A stretch of 47,434 nucleotides of DNA from Gemmatimonadota bacterium (GTDB lineage Bacteria; Gemmatimonadota; Gemmatimonadetes; Gemmatimonadales; GWC2-71-9): NCBI GenBank assembly GCA_003222155.1, contig QHUU01000073.1:1-47434 (forward strand), written 5' to 3'. Below the pieces are notes generated by a model. That model had not been told where the DNA came from, did not search any database, and saw nothing but the letters and a program-made list of their open reading frames with translations. Shown piece after piece: positions 8,588-17,239 of this stretch (position 1 is its first letter; the number at the start of each line of letters is the position of its first letter). The position numbers were made by a program, and so were the translations under genes.

Positions 8588-8961
8588 GTGCCGCCGGCGG
8601 TGTTCCAGGCGCCCGGGAGCAAACCGTGTACCAGCCGCGTAACGGCGTCGTCACGCGCGAGTGACCGACGCCGCCGTGACATTGCGCACGTCCCGCCGCT
8701 CCCGCGTGGGGTCCGCGGGAGGTTTTCCCGCACGCCATCCCGCGTCGCAACTCGGGCGGCGTCGCCCCGCGACCACGCCCTTGGTGATCAGGTGCGGCGT
8801 GACGGCAACGCCACACCGGTCGTCGCGGCCGCAATTCAGGGCGGCTACGCCGCGGGCGGCGGCGCGAACTGGTGCAGCGCTTAGCGTTACGGGAGGCACC
8901 TCAAACGTCCCCGTCCACGTCCCCCGCCCCTCGTCCCTCGTCCCCTTCTACCTTATGTGCC
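8588..8961. other. Intergenic region between divergent genes
   Basis: 374 bp separate the fusion gene (minus) from the metallophosphoesterase (plus) and should hold both promoters. I find no convincing -35/-10 pair. One short hairpin, GCGGGA-GGTTT-TCCCGC, lies near 8716-8732. Reading frames crossing this region show no family likeness. Confidence 0.4.
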
Positions 8962-9825
8962 ATGGGTCCCCCTCCCGTGCTCACGCGCCGCCGCTTTCTC
9001 ACCGCCACGGGCGGTGCGCTCGCCGCCGCCGTGTTGGGGGACGGGTTCATACGGGAGCCGGCGGCGATCGAGCTCACCCGACACGATCTCGCGATCCCCG
9101 GGCTCGACCCGCGCCTCGCCGGCCTGCGCCTCGCCTGCATCACGGACGTGCATCTGCACCGCCACTTTTCGCGCGCGGCGCGCGCCACCCTCGCGCTGCT
9201 CGAGCGGGAGCGCCCCGACGTCGTCCTCCTGATCGGCGACATCTGCAACTACCGTCGGGACCTGCCGGTGCTGGGCGACTGGGCACGCGCGGCGCGCGGT
9301 ACCCAAGCGACGTTCGCCACGCTGGGAAACTGGGAGCACGACGGCGGGATCGATCGCGGCCGGGGAGAGCGGACGTACGACCAGGCCGGTGTGGAGCTGC
9401 TCTACAACTCGAGCGCGCGCGTGTCGCTCCGCGGCGCGGAGCTCACGCTGGTGGGCGTCGACGACCCGGTGGCCGGAGAGCCCGACCTCGCCGCCGCCGT
9501 ACGCGGGCTCGATGCCGCCGATCCGGCGATCTGGATGGTGCATGCGCCGGGGTTCGTGGACGGCGTGCCGCGCGACCGCTTTCCCCGGCCCGCCGCGATC
9601 CTCACCGGCCACACGCATGGCGGCCAGATCCGCCTGCCGTTCTACGCGCCGTACACGCCCTGGGGGAGCGGCCGTTTCGTGGGGGGCTGGTACCGCGACA
9701 CGCTGGCGCCGCTGTACGTCTCGCGCGGCGTCGGCACGGTGCTGATTCCGGCCCGGTTTTTTTGTCCGCCGGAGGTGGCGGTATTTACGCTGAGGGACTC
9801 TTCGTCTCGGGCAGCGGCGCCTTGA
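8962..9825 (+). CDS. Tat-exported metallophosphoesterase (YkuE/YaeI-like)
   Basis: 287 residues. The N-terminus LTRRRFLTATGG followed by an Ala-rich hydrophobic stretch is a twin-arginine signal, so the folded enzyme is probably exported. Calcineurin-like metal motifs are in order: ITDVHLH, LLIGDICNY, TLGNWEHD, VHAPGF and GHTHGGQI. The third motif is normally GNH(D/E); Trp replaces that His here. Relatives such as YkuE and YaeI hydrolyse phosphodiester or pyrophosphate bonds in lipids. ATG 8962 is chosen because it directly precedes the Tat motif. The 3' end overlaps the convergent zinc-ribbon gene by 41 bp. Confidence 0.9.
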   Translation: MGPPPVLTRRRFLTATGGALAAAVLGDGFIREPAAIELTRHDLAIPGLDPRLAGLRLACITDVHLHRHFSRAARATLALLERERPDVVLLIGDICNYRRDLPVLGDWARAARGTQATFATLGNWEHDGGIDRGRGERTYDQAGVELLYNSSARVSLRGAELTLVGVDDPVAGEPDLAAAVRGLDAADPAIWMVHAPGFVDGVPRDRFPRPAAILTGHTHGGQIRLPFYAPYTPWGSGRFVGGWYRDTLAPLYVSRGVGTVLIPARFFCPPEVAVFTLRDSSSRAAAP

Positions 9826-10033
9826 GAAGCCCGTCCCGGCCGGTGAGGCCGAAGCGGTTCAGCTCGGCCAGCACGGCGACGTGCTGCGCGGTCAAGTCTT
9901 CGGGACCGAACGGGGCGCCGCAGCGCACGCACAACACGACGGACAACACACCCAGCGTCGTGGGCGCGGGGGCCGCAGGGGCCTGAGGGGACGGGGCCGC
10001 CGATTCGAGTCCGCTGCAACGTCGACACAGCAT
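9785..10033 (-). CDS. Small zinc-ribbon-like protein (paralogue of the one before glmS)
   Basis: 82 residues starting MLCRRCS with a second knuckle VVLCVRCGAPFGPED about 30 residues later, giving two CxxC pairs able to bind one zinc. A Pro/Ala-rich spacer separates them and the C-terminal part reads HVAVLAELNRFGLTGRDGLL. The same layout, including LAxLxRFGLxGxD, recurs in the 76-residue protein at 13319-13549, so the two are paralogues. Function is unknown; such ribbons often mediate protein contacts. The gene lies just after a likely terminator of the PEGA/Wza/GlmS transcript, so it may have its own promoter. Its end overlaps the convergent phosphoesterase gene. Confidence 0.65.
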   Translation of the reverse strand: MLCRRCSGLESAAPSPQAPAAPAPTTLGVLSVVLCVRCGAPFGPEDLTAQHVAVLAELNRFGLTGRDGLLKAPLPETKSPSA

Positions 10034-10049
10034 CGCGTCGACAGTGTTC

Positions 10050-10072
10050 AAAAAAGGGGCCGTGGCGCCCCC
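10050..10072 (-). terminator. Likely intrinsic terminator after the glmS-wza-PEGA operon
   Basis: On the minus strand a GC stem GGGGC/GCCCC (10071-10067 with 10060-10056, six-base loop) is followed directly by six T residues. This is a short but classical Rho-independent shape, placed after the PEGA gene and just before the zinc-ribbon start at 10033. Confidence 0.55.
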
Positions 10073-10085
10073 GACACCCTGTTGC

Positions 10086-10106
10086 GCGCCTGCCTCAGGC
10101 AGGCGC
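10086..10106. other. Perfect 10-bp inverted repeat downstream of the PEGA gene
   Basis: GCGCCTGCCT and AGGCAGGCGC are perfect reverse complements separated by one base. The hairpin is 13 bp past the PEGA stop codon and has no T-run of its own. It may protect the mRNA 3' end or assist the terminator at 10050-10072. Confidence 0.6.
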
Positions 10107-10118
10107 ACCCGTCCCGCC

Positions 10119-10661
10119 TTATAGATGAAAGGGCTGGAGCACGACGCCGGTGAGCCGCACGTCCGCGCCGGGCGCTACCTGGATGCGCTGCTCGAACGGC
10201 GCGAATCCGTCGCGCACGATGCGCACCTGATGCCACCCGGCCGCAATCACCAGGGCCGCGATGGGCGTATGGCCGATGAGGCGGCCGTCGATGTGCAGCT
10301 CACCCCACGGCGTCGCCCCCACGAACAGGCGCCCCGCCGCGACGACGGCCGGCCGCCGGGGACGTGGCGGCGGGAGCGGAGGCGCGGTGTCTCGTGGCGG
10401 CGCCGGCTCTACGGGTGCGGCCGCGACGGGCGCCGCCTGGGGCGGCGAGGAGGGCGGGGGCGTAGGCGGGGGGGTGACGAGCTCAGGCGCCGGTGTCGCG
10501 CTACGCCCGGCGAGCCGGACGCCGGACAGCGCGGCGCCCGCGAGCACGCTCACCACTCCCGCGCCGAGCGCCAGCCGGCGCACGAGACGCGCGCGTGGTG
10601 CCGTCGCCTCGTACCCGTCGTCCCACAGCACCGGGGGAGGGGCGGCTTTACGGTGACCCAT
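10119..10661 (-). CDS. Membrane-anchored PEGA-domain protein
   Basis: 180 residues. A short basic N-terminus is followed by one transmembrane helix (RLALGAGVVSVLAGAALSG, about residues 29-47), a long Pro/Ala linker and a C-terminal PEGA domain: LFVGATPWGELHIDGRLIG, then HQVRIVRDGFAPFEQRI. PEGA domains are small beta-sandwiches found in surface proteins and next to kinases or polysaccharide machinery. The topology suggests the inner membrane with the PEGA domain in the periplasm. It lies 17 bp after the Wza-like gene in the same operon, so a role in polysaccharide export or envelope attachment is a fair guess. Confidence 0.8.
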   Translation of the reverse strand: MGHRKAAPPPVLWDDGYEATAPRARLVRRLALGAGVVSVLAGAALSGVRLAGRSATPAPELVTPPPTPPPSSPPQAAPVAAAPVEPAPPRDTAPPLPPPRPRRPAVVAAGRLFVGATPWGELHIDGRLIGHTPIAALVIAAGWHQVRIVRDGFAPFEQRIQVAPGADVRLTGVVLQPFHL

Positions 10662-10678
10662 CGGGCGAGGTCGCGCGG

Positions 10679-11482
10679 TCAGTGCAGGTGCGTGAGCGTG
10701 TATATCGTCACCGGAATGCTGAGCAGCACGGCGAGGAACCGCAGCGGTCCGTACATGTCCCCGTGCTGCTTCGACGGCACGAGCAGCTGGTCTCCGGACC
10801 GCACGTGGAGCGCGTCGAGCGTCGCTCCCTGCTCGATGGCCCGTCGCAGGGTCTTTCCCTCGAACAGGGCCCGCCCGTCCCGCTCGAGCTTGAGCTTGTC
10901 CATCCTGGCGTCCTTGGTCGGACCGCCGGCGGCGTTGAGCACCGCCGACACGACGGCGTCGGGCGGCAGGCCGTAGAACCCGGGCCGCGCCACCTCGCCG
11001 GTCACGCCCACGCTCACGAGCGAGCGCGCGTGCGCGACGGGATCGCGGATGTAGCGGCCGATGGCGCGGATCATCACCGGCTCGAGCTCCGAGCGCAGCG
11101 TCCCCCGCAGCGAGACCGCTCCCACCACGGGCAGGACGATCTCCGGCCCGACGCCGACGGTGAACGTGTCGGACAGCTGCTGCTCCTGGGACTTTCCCCC
11201 CAGCGGCGGTCGGTCGGCGCCCAGCATGGGGTCTTCCACCGCGAGCAGCACGCGGTCGCCGGCGCGGAAGTCGCCGGCGTCGAGCCGCGAGCGGACGTAG
11301 CTCGTCTCGGCCTCGAGCCACGCGGGGCCCGGGCCGGACCGCCCCAGCTCCCGCAGCCGCCCGAGGCTCGCCTCGAGCTCGGGACGCGTGGCCTGCATGC
11401 GGTGGCCGTCGCCGTTCGGCTGTTGCGCCGTGGCGGACAGTGATACGAACGCGAGCATGGCGAGGACGTTCCTGGATGGCAT
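10679..11482 (-). CDS. Wza-like polysaccharide export protein (Poly_export + SLBB)
   Basis: 267 residues. A cleavable-type signal peptide (VLAMLAFVSLSATAQ) without a lipobox Cys is followed by about 70 residues of uncertain fold, a polysaccharide export domain (DTFTVGVGPEIVLPVVGAV) and an SLBB domain (VGVTGEVARPGFYGLPPD). The C-terminus ends in a hydrophobic helix (LRFLAVLLSIPVTIYTLTH) that could be the outer-membrane span. Wza proteins form the outer-membrane pore and work with Wzc, encoded at 14690-17071. It starts 6 bp after the glmS stop, so precursor synthesis and export are co-transcribed. Confidence 0.85.
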   Translation of the reverse strand: MPSRNVLAMLAFVSLSATAQQPNGDGHRMQATRPELEASLGRLRELGRSGPGPAWLEAETSYVRSRLDAGDFRAGDRVLLAVEDPMLGADRPPLGGKSQEQQLSDTFTVGVGPEIVLPVVGAVSLRGTLRSELEPVMIRAIGRYIRDPVAHARSLVSVGVTGEVARPGFYGLPPDAVVSAVLNAAGGPTKDARMDKLKLERDGRALFEGKTLRRAIEQGATLDALHVRSGDQLLVPSKQHGDMYGPLRFLAVLLSIPVTIYTLTHLH

Positions 11483-11488
11483 CGGCAG

Positions 11489-13315
11489 TTACTCCACGGT
11501 GACGCTTTTGGCGAGGTTGCGGGGTCGGTCGACGTCGCAGCCGCGCTGCACCGCAATGTGGTACGCGAGCAGCTGCAGGGGAATGGTCGTCAGCACCGGA
11601 GACAGCAGCGGCGCGGTCGCCGGTACGCGCAGCTGATGCTCGACGAGGCCCGACAGATCATCGCTCCCTTCGGTGGTCACGGCGATGATGCGCCCGCCCC
11701 GCGCCTTCACCTCCTGCATGTTCGAGCGCACTTTCGCGTACACGGCGTCCCGCGGCGCGACGAACACGACGGGCATGGCCGCGTCGATCAGCGCGATCGG
11801 TCCGTGCTTCATCTCCGCCGCCGGGTAGCCCTCGGCATGGATGTAGGAGATCTCCTTGAGCTTCAAGGCGCCCTCGAGCGCCGCCGGGAAATTCACGCCC
11901 CGCCCCAGATACAGGAAATTGCGCGCGTCGGCGAAGCGCGCCGCCAGTGCCTGGACGTCCGGCTCGAGCGCCAGCGTGCGCGTCACGAGCTGGGGCAGCT
12001 GGATCAGGCGGCAAATCAGCTCCCGGCCCCGCTCCGCCGGGAGCCCGCGCGCCCGGCCCAGGTACAACCCCAACAGGGCCAGGGACACGATCTGCGACGT
12101 GAAGGCCTTGGTCGACGCCACGCCGACCTCGGGCCCCGCATGCAGGTAGATGCCGCCCCCGCATTCGCGCGCGATCGTGCTCCCCACCACGTTGACGATC
12201 CCCACCACGCGCGACCCCGCGGCCCGCGCCGCGCGCAGCGCCTCCAGCGTGTCCGCGGTCTCCCCCGACTGCGAGATCGCCAGCGTCAGCGTCCCCGGGG
12301 CCACGAGCGGCCGCCGGTAGCGGTACTCCGACGCGTACTCCACCTGCACCGGGATCCCGGCCAGCTCCTCGATCACGTCGCGGCCCACCAGTCCCGCGTG
12401 CCACGAAGTGCCGCACGCCACGATCACGATGCGCTGGATCGCGCGGCACTCCTCGGGAGTGAGGTTGAGGCCATCCAGGCGCGCGCTCCCCGCCTCGGGC
12501 AGGAGCCGCCCGCGCAGCGTGGCCCGCACGGTCTCGGGCTGCTCCATGATCTCCTTGAGCATGAAGTGGGCGTAGCCGCCCAGCTCGATCTGGGTCACGT
12601 CCCAGGAGACGTCGTCCACCGCGCGGAGCTGCACGTGCGACTCCCGATCCAGCACCGAGTACCCCGCCGGCGTGAGGACCGCGATGTCGCCGTCGTCCAG
12701 ATACACGACGGAGCGCGTGTGCTCCAGCACCGCCGACGCGTCCGACGCCACGAACAGCTCGTCGTCGCCGATTCCCAGCAGCACCGGCGATCCCTGCCGC
12801 GCCACCACGATCTTCCCCGGCTCCGTCGCCGACACGACCGCCAGCCCGTACGTCCCCTCCACCAGCGCCAGCGCCGCGATCACCCGCGCCTCGAGGGTCT
12901 GCCCCACCGCCTCCTCGATCAGGTGCGCCAGGATCTCCGTGTCGGTTTCGGTGGTGAAGCGGTGGCCGCCGCGCTCCAGCACCGCCCGCAACGCGTCGGC
13001 GTTCTCGATGATCCCGTTGTGCACGAGCGCCAGGGTGCCGCTGCAATCCGTGTGGGGATGCGCGTTGCGCGTGGTGGGGGCGCCGTGCGTGGCCCAGCGG
13101 GTGTGCGCGATGCCGCTCGTCCCGTGCAGCGGCGCGCGCCCCAGCAGCTCCCCCAACGCCCGTACGCGCCCCGCCAGCTTCGTCACCATCACGCCGGCCC
13201 CGTTCTGCACCGCCAGCCCCGCCGAGTCGTAGCCCCGGTACTCCAGCCGATGCAACCCCTCGACCAGAATCGGCGCCGCTTCCCGCCGCCCCACGTACCC
13301 GATGATGCCGCACAT
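11489..13315 (-). CDS. glmS: Glutamine-fructose-6-phosphate aminotransferase (isomerising)
   Basis: 608 residues, the normal length. The N-terminal glutaminase domain begins MCGIIGYVG with the catalytic Cys2 and contains HTRWATHG and HNGIIEN. Two SIS domains follow (CGTSWHAG, SQSGETADT, STKAFTSQ, and later EGYPAAEMKHGPIAL), and the C-terminus ends in the usual LAKSVTVE. The enzyme makes glucosamine-6-phosphate from fructose-6-phosphate and glutamine in the cytoplasm, the first step to UDP-GlcNAc. Being next to wza suggests that amino-sugar supply is tied to polysaccharide production; the gene also serves peptidoglycan. It begins 3 bp after the zinc-ribbon stop. Confidence 0.97.
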   Translation of the reverse strand: MCGIIGYVGRREAAPILVEGLHRLEYRGYDSAGLAVQNGAGVMVTKLAGRVRALGELLGRAPLHGTSGIAHTRWATHGAPTTRNAHPHTDCSGTLALVHNGIIENADALRAVLERGGHRFTTETDTEILAHLIEEAVGQTLEARVIAALALVEGTYGLAVVSATEPGKIVVARQGSPVLLGIGDDELFVASDASAVLEHTRSVVYLDDGDIAVLTPAGYSVLDRESHVQLRAVDDVSWDVTQIELGGYAHFMLKEIMEQPETVRATLRGRLLPEAGSARLDGLNLTPEECRAIQRIVIVACGTSWHAGLVGRDVIEELAGIPVQVEYASEYRYRRPLVAPGTLTLAISQSGETADTLEALRAARAAGSRVVGIVNVVGSTIARECGGGIYLHAGPEVGVASTKAFTSQIVSLALLGLYLGRARGLPAERGRELICRLIQLPQLVTRTLALEPDVQALAARFADARNFLYLGRGVNFPAALEGALKLKEISYIHAEGYPAAEMKHGPIALIDAAMPVVFVAPRDAVYAKVRSNMQEVKARGGRIIAVTTEGSDDLSGLVEHQLRVPATAPLLSPVLTTIPLQLLAYHIAVQRGCDVDRPRNLAKSVTVE

Positions 13316-13318
13316 CGC

Positions 13319-13549
13319 TCAGCGATCCCGCGTGCCGGAGGGGGGCGGGCCGAGCACGTCGTCCGACCCCGCGAGGCCGAACCGTCTCAGTTGCGCCAGC
13401 TTCGCGACCAGACGCGACGCGATGTCGACCGGCCCGAGCATGACTCCGCAAGAGGCGCACACCACCCCCGCCCCCACACCGACCGTAGGTGGGCTGAGCT
13501 CGGGCCGTCGCGCCTCCGCCTGCATCTCGCTGCACCGCAGACACCGCAT
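13319..13549 (-). CDS. Small zinc-ribbon-like protein upstream of glmS
   Basis: 76 residues starting MRCLRCSEMQ, with a second CxxC knuckle VVCASCGVMLGPVD and a tail VAKLAQLRRFGLAGSDDVL. It is a paralogue of the 82-residue protein at 9785-10033. Its stop codon is 3 bp before the glmS start, so it leads the glmS-wza-PEGA operon. ATG 13549 is chosen because it places the first CxxC at the extreme N-terminus, as in the paralogue. Function unknown. Confidence 0.62.
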   Translation of the reverse strand: MRCLRCSEMQAEARRPELSPPTVGVGAGVVCASCGVMLGPVDIASRLVAKLAQLRRFGLAGSDDVLGPPPSGTRDR

Positions 13550-13759
13550 CGTGCTGCCATGCTCTATCAAGATTGAGGCCGCGGTCCCCCGCCCGCTCGG
13601 CCGCGGCGCGCGCCCGGCAAACGCCGCAGGTGCGTTACAGCCTTGTTGGCAGATCACCGCGACGGCCGGTCCCGGGGGCCCGGTTTCCATTTCAAGCGGC
13701 TTGACGCCAACGAGTTGCCGCCGCCGCCCCTGCGCACGCGGTATGCACCTACTGCGCGC

Positions 13760-14689
13760 ATGCCGGTCCTCGCGACGCCCGCTCACGCCCCGCTCGTGCT
13801 GATTGCGAACGCACAAGAGTGGGTGACCCGATCGCTCGAAAGCGTTCTGCGGCCCGCCGGCTACGCGGTCCTCAAGGCCTATACCGGGCACGATGCGCTC
13901 GAGGGCGCGCGCCGCTCCGGGCCCGACGTCATCATCCTCGACAGCGGGCTCCCCGAGACCGACGTCCTGGCGTTGTGCCGCGCCCTGCGTGTCGACCCCT
14001 ACCTCACGCCCAGCACGCCCATCCTCGTGACCAACCCGGGACCGCTCGCCCGGGCCGGGGTGATCGACGCGCTGCGGGCGGGGGCGAACGGGGTGTGGGG
14101 CCAGCCACTCGACACCGAGGAGTTCCTGCTGCGGCTCGAGGGGCACGTGCGGGCCAAGCTCGACGCCGACGCGGCGCGCGACGGCGGCCTGCTCGATCCG
14201 CGCACCGGCCTGTACAACGCGCGCGGGCTCGAGCGCCGCGCCCGCGAGCTGGCGGCGCAGGTGGACCGGCGCGACGCGTCGCTCGCGTGCGTCGTGCTCG
14301 CGCCCGAGCCGAACGGCTCGGCGTCCGTCGACTCGCTGGCGCGGGCGCTCCGCACCGCCGCCCGGGCCGCGGACACCGTCGGCCGGCTGGGCCCCCGCGA
14401 GTTCGCGGTGCTCGCGCCCGACACCGACGCCGCCGGCGCGGTGCGCCTGTTTCATCGCCTCGGCGGGGTGCTCGCCGCGCCGATCCTCGTCCTGGGGGGA
14501 GTGACGGCGGCCGCGGAGCGGCCGCTGCGCCTGCGGGCGGGGTACGACGCGCGCTCGGGATTTCGCACCGCGGCGCTCGATCCCGCCGTGCTGCTGGCGC
14601 GCGCGCTGCACGCCTTGCGGGCCGCGCAAGAAGAGGGAAGCGACGCGGGCGCGATCCGGCAGTTCGTGAGCCGCCCCACCCCTCAGTAG
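13760..14689 (+). CDS. Response regulator with degenerate GGDEF domain
   Basis: 309 residues. A receiver domain fills about residues 10-130, with the phospho-accepting Asp in VIILDSGLPETD. A GGDEF-like domain follows, recognisable from DPRTGLYNARGLERRA. The signature that should read RxGGDEF is RLGPREF, which removes the glycines and Asp needed for cyclic-di-GMP synthesis. The domain is therefore probably a binding or signalling relic. The gene is divergent from the glmS operon and its stop abuts the convergent Wzc-like gene, a position that suggests a role in controlling polysaccharide production. ATG 13760 immediately precedes the receiver domain; an upstream extension to 13643 has no family likeness. 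Confidence 0.82.
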   Translation: MPVLATPAHAPLVLIANAQEWVTRSLESVLRPAGYAVLKAYTGHDALEGARRSGPDVIILDSGLPETDVLALCRALRVDPYLTPSTPILVTNPGPLARAGVIDALRAGANGVWGQPLDTEEFLLRLEGHVRAKLDADAARDGGLLDPRTGLYNARGLERRARELAAQVDRRDASLACVVLAPEPNGSASVDSLARALRTAARAADTVGRLGPREFAVLAPDTDAAGAVRLFHRLGGVLAAPILVLGGVTAAAERPLRLRAGYDARSGFRTAALDPAVLLARALHALRAAQEEGSDAGAIRQFVSRPTPQ

Positions 14690-17071
14690 CTACCGCGTCA
14701 CCGGCTCCTCGACGGGGCCGCGCAGCACCCGCGCCTGCGCCGCATCCGGCTCGTCGTGCGCTTCGTACCCTTCGAGATAATAGGAGTAGTAGCGGTACGC
14801 GCCCCCCGGTCGCACGTCGTTCAGGACGGCCCCGAGCACGCGCACCGGCAGGTGCGTCAGCACGCCGAGCTTCGTCTCCGTCAGCTCGCGGTCGCTCACG
14901 CCCGCCCGCAGCACCAGGACCAGGCTCCCGGTCACCGTCGCCAGGGCGAGTCCGTCGGCGCCCGCGGCGAGGGGCGGGCTGTCGACCACGACCGCGTCGT
15001 AGCTCGTCCGCACGCCGTCGAGCAAGCGGGCCATGGTGGCCGAGCTGAGCAGCGCCGGGCCGGCCTGGCTGCGTAGGCCGCAGGAAATGAACGACAGGTT
15101 CTTGTACGGCGTGGCCTGCACCACCTGATCCCACCCGACGCTGCCTTCGAGCAGGTCCGTGAGACCCGGCCGCCGCGCGGCGCCCAGCGTCCGATGCAGC
15201 CGCCCGCGCCGCACGTCGCCGTCCACGAGCAGGGTGCGCAGTCCGGTGTCGGCGAAGGCCAGCGCGAGATTCGACGCGACGAACGATTTGCCGTCGCTCT
15301 TGCCCGGGCTCGTGATCGTGAGCCGTACCGGCCCGGCGCTGCCGTGCCGGTGCACCACGTTCAGCCGGATGCCGCGCAACGCCTCGATCACCTGCGCCAC
15401 CGCGGCGTCGCGCTTGCCGTTGCGCCAGTCCACGTGCGGCACGGCGCCCAGGATCGCGAGCCCCATCGCCCGCGTGACGTCGTCGGGGTGGCGCACGCGG
15501 CGGTCCGTGCTGTCGAGCACCACCGCGCCCGTCATACCGAGGCCCAGCCCACCGACCATCGCCAGGGCGATGAGGATCGCGCCGATGTGCCCCACGGGAC
15601 GATGCGGCGCGATGGCGCGATCCAGCAGGCGCACGTCCGGAATGCTGCTCACTTCCGCGAGGCGGGCCTCCTCGTAGCGCTGCTGCAGGTTGGTGACGGC
15701 CTGCTCCGCCAGCGTCACGTTGCGCTGCAGCCGCGCTTCCTCCACCGCCAGCGGCGGCACCTGCTGGAGACCGGTGGACGCCGTCGCCACCCGCTCCGCC
15801 AGCTCCGTCTCCCGCACCCGCAGCTCGGCGGCGAGCGACGACGCGAGGGCTGGAATCGTGCGCCGGCCGAGGGCCTCCGCCTCGGCCGCGGCCCGCCGCA
15901 CGGGCGGGTTGTCGTCGGTGTAGTGCCCCCGGAGGGCGCGCAGCTCGGCCTGCTTCGCGGTGAGATCGCGCAGCGCCTGGACCAGCTCGGTGGAGCGCTG
16001 CACCGCGCCGACCATCGCCAGCGCGTCCACCGACACGCCGGAGTCGATCCCCTGGCGCAGCAGCCGGTCGATCGCTGCGCGGTCGCGCCGCACCTCGTCG
16101 AGGCTCACCTTCATCTCGACCAGCCCGGCGAACAACGGGTCCCGCTGGTATTGCGTGTTCTGGGCCACCGACCCGGCGCCCTCCGCGAGTGTGGTCACGG
16201 CGCCCACGCGGAACGCGCGCAGCGCGTCTTCGGCGCTCCGCAACGCGGCCTGCCCTTGTGCCAGCTGCGCGCCGAGGATGCCGGTGAGCTCGCCCAGGTT
16301 GTCGCGCTTCAAGCCCGCGGCCACCGCGACGAACCGCTCGGCCACCGTGTTCACGGTCGCGGCGATGGCCACGGGATCGCGGCCTCCGAGCTGCATGTGA
16401 AGGAAGTTCCCGTCGAGGTCCGCGCTCACCTTCAGCTGATCCGCCAGCTTCAGGGTCGCTTCATAGGGCGCGTCCAGCGTGAATGTGACCTCACGCCCGG
16501 GCGCCAGCGCCGCGGCGGGCGGCACCCACGCGAGCCCCAGGTCGGGGGCCACGGAATCGCCGGCCCCGCCGCGCGCCACCGGATCGAGCGACGAGACTGC
16601 GAACAGCGCAAAGCGAGGAGCCGTATCGTCCACCACCAGCCGGTACTCGCCCGGCAGCACGTGCTCCTTGATCGCGAGCGTCCCGAGCACGTCGGAGTCG
16701 CCGGGCAGGCCGGGATGGAGGTACAGGCGCCGCGACCGCACCGCGTAGTCGAGTACCGCGTAGGATTGCAGCAGCTCCATCCATCCGGAGGAGATCGGCA
16801 GCTGACCCTGCCAGATGGGCCCTTCGTTGCGCGGCTCTTTGTTCGGAACGCGGATCCACACGATGGCCTGCGCCACGTAGCTCGGCGGCATGAGCACCGC
16901 GGCGACGACGCCGAGACCGGTAACGGCCAGCGTCACCGCGACGACCAGCCAGCCGAAGCGGCGCACCGCGGAGAGATAGCGCAACCACTCGGGCTGCTGG
17001 GGTTGCTCGGGCTCGTTCGTCACGGCGAGTGGAGCCGTGCTGCGGGAGGGCATGAGCGAGTCGCCGGCCAT
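14690..17071 (-). CDS. Wzc-like polysaccharide co-polymerase with tyrosine autokinase domain
   Basis: 793 residues. A Wzz-type chain-length domain is bounded by two membrane helices (about residues 41-61 and 515-540), with a long coiled-coil-rich periplasmic region between. The cytoplasmic part is a bacterial tyrosine kinase: Walker A TSPGKSDGKS (about 587-596), Walker A' LLVDGDVRRGRLH and Walker B YDAVVVDSPPL. The C-terminus carries the phosphorylated Tyr cluster YRYYSYYLEGY (759-769). Such proteins set polymer length and pair with a Wza pore, here at 10679-11482. The start at ATG 17071 is favoured by a GAAGGA ribosome site eight bases upstream; the frame extends further without likeness. 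Expression likely starts in the palindrome-rich region shared with the NtrC-like regulator. Confidence 0.93.
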   Translation of the reverse strand: MAGDSLMPSRSTAPLAVTNEPEQPQQPEWLRYLSAVRRFGWLVVAVTLAVTGLGVVAAVLMPPSYVAQAIVWIRVPNKEPRNEGPIWQGQLPISSGWMELLQSYAVLDYAVRSRRLYLHPGLPGDSDVLGTLAIKEHVLPGEYRLVVDDTAPRFALFAVSSLDPVARGGAGDSVAPDLGLAWVPPAAALAPGREVTFTLDAPYEATLKLADQLKVSADLDGNFLHMQLGGRDPVAIAATVNTVAERFVAVAAGLKRDNLGELTGILGAQLAQGQAALRSAEDALRAFRVGAVTTLAEGAGSVAQNTQYQRDPLFAGLVEMKVSLDEVRRDRAAIDRLLRQGIDSGVSVDALAMVGAVQRSTELVQALRDLTAKQAELRALRGHYTDDNPPVRRAAAEAEALGRRTIPALASSLAAELRVRETELAERVATASTGLQQVPPLAVEEARLQRNVTLAEQAVTNLQQRYEEARLAEVSSIPDVRLLDRAIAPHRPVGHIGAILIALAMVGGLGLGMTGAVVLDSTDRRVRHPDDVTRAMGLAILGAVPHVDWRNGKRDAAVAQVIEALRGIRLNVVHRHGSAGPVRLTITSPGKSDGKSFVASNLALAFADTGLRTLLVDGDVRRGRLHRTLGAARRPGLTDLLEGSVGWDQVVQATPYKNLSFISCGLRSQAGPALLSSATMARLLDGVRTSYDAVVVDSPPLAAGADGLALATVTGSLVLVLRAGVSDRELTETKLGVLTHLPVRVLGAVLNDVRPGGAYRYYSYYLEGYEAHDEPDAAQARVLRGPVEEPVTR

Positions 17072-17109
17072 GGTCGGGTCGCATCCTTCGGGAAGTACGG
17101 AGCGGGTCT

Positions 17110-17121
17110 GCACGATCGTGC
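17110..17121. promoter_or_regulatory. Perfect 12-bp palindrome upstream of the Wzc-like gene
   Basis: GCACGATCGTGC is a perfect palindrome about 40 bp upstream of the Wzc-like start, a position suited to an operator. No match to a known site is claimed. Confidence 0.4.
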
Positions 17122-17239
17122 CCGAGGCACACCGCAAGGGCGATACCGCGACCCTGGCGGGCCCCGGTCCCGTCAACTCCTTACGTCATGACCGGATAGC
17201 GGGCTCCGCTCCGGCGCGTTTCGGGCGCGGCGCCTGGCC

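Noticed and set aside
8661-9986. Long plus-strand frame spanning the intergenic region and the phosphoesterase gene
   Set aside because: It overlaps a clear Tat-signal metallophosphoesterase in another frame and has Arg/Pro-rich content without family likeness.
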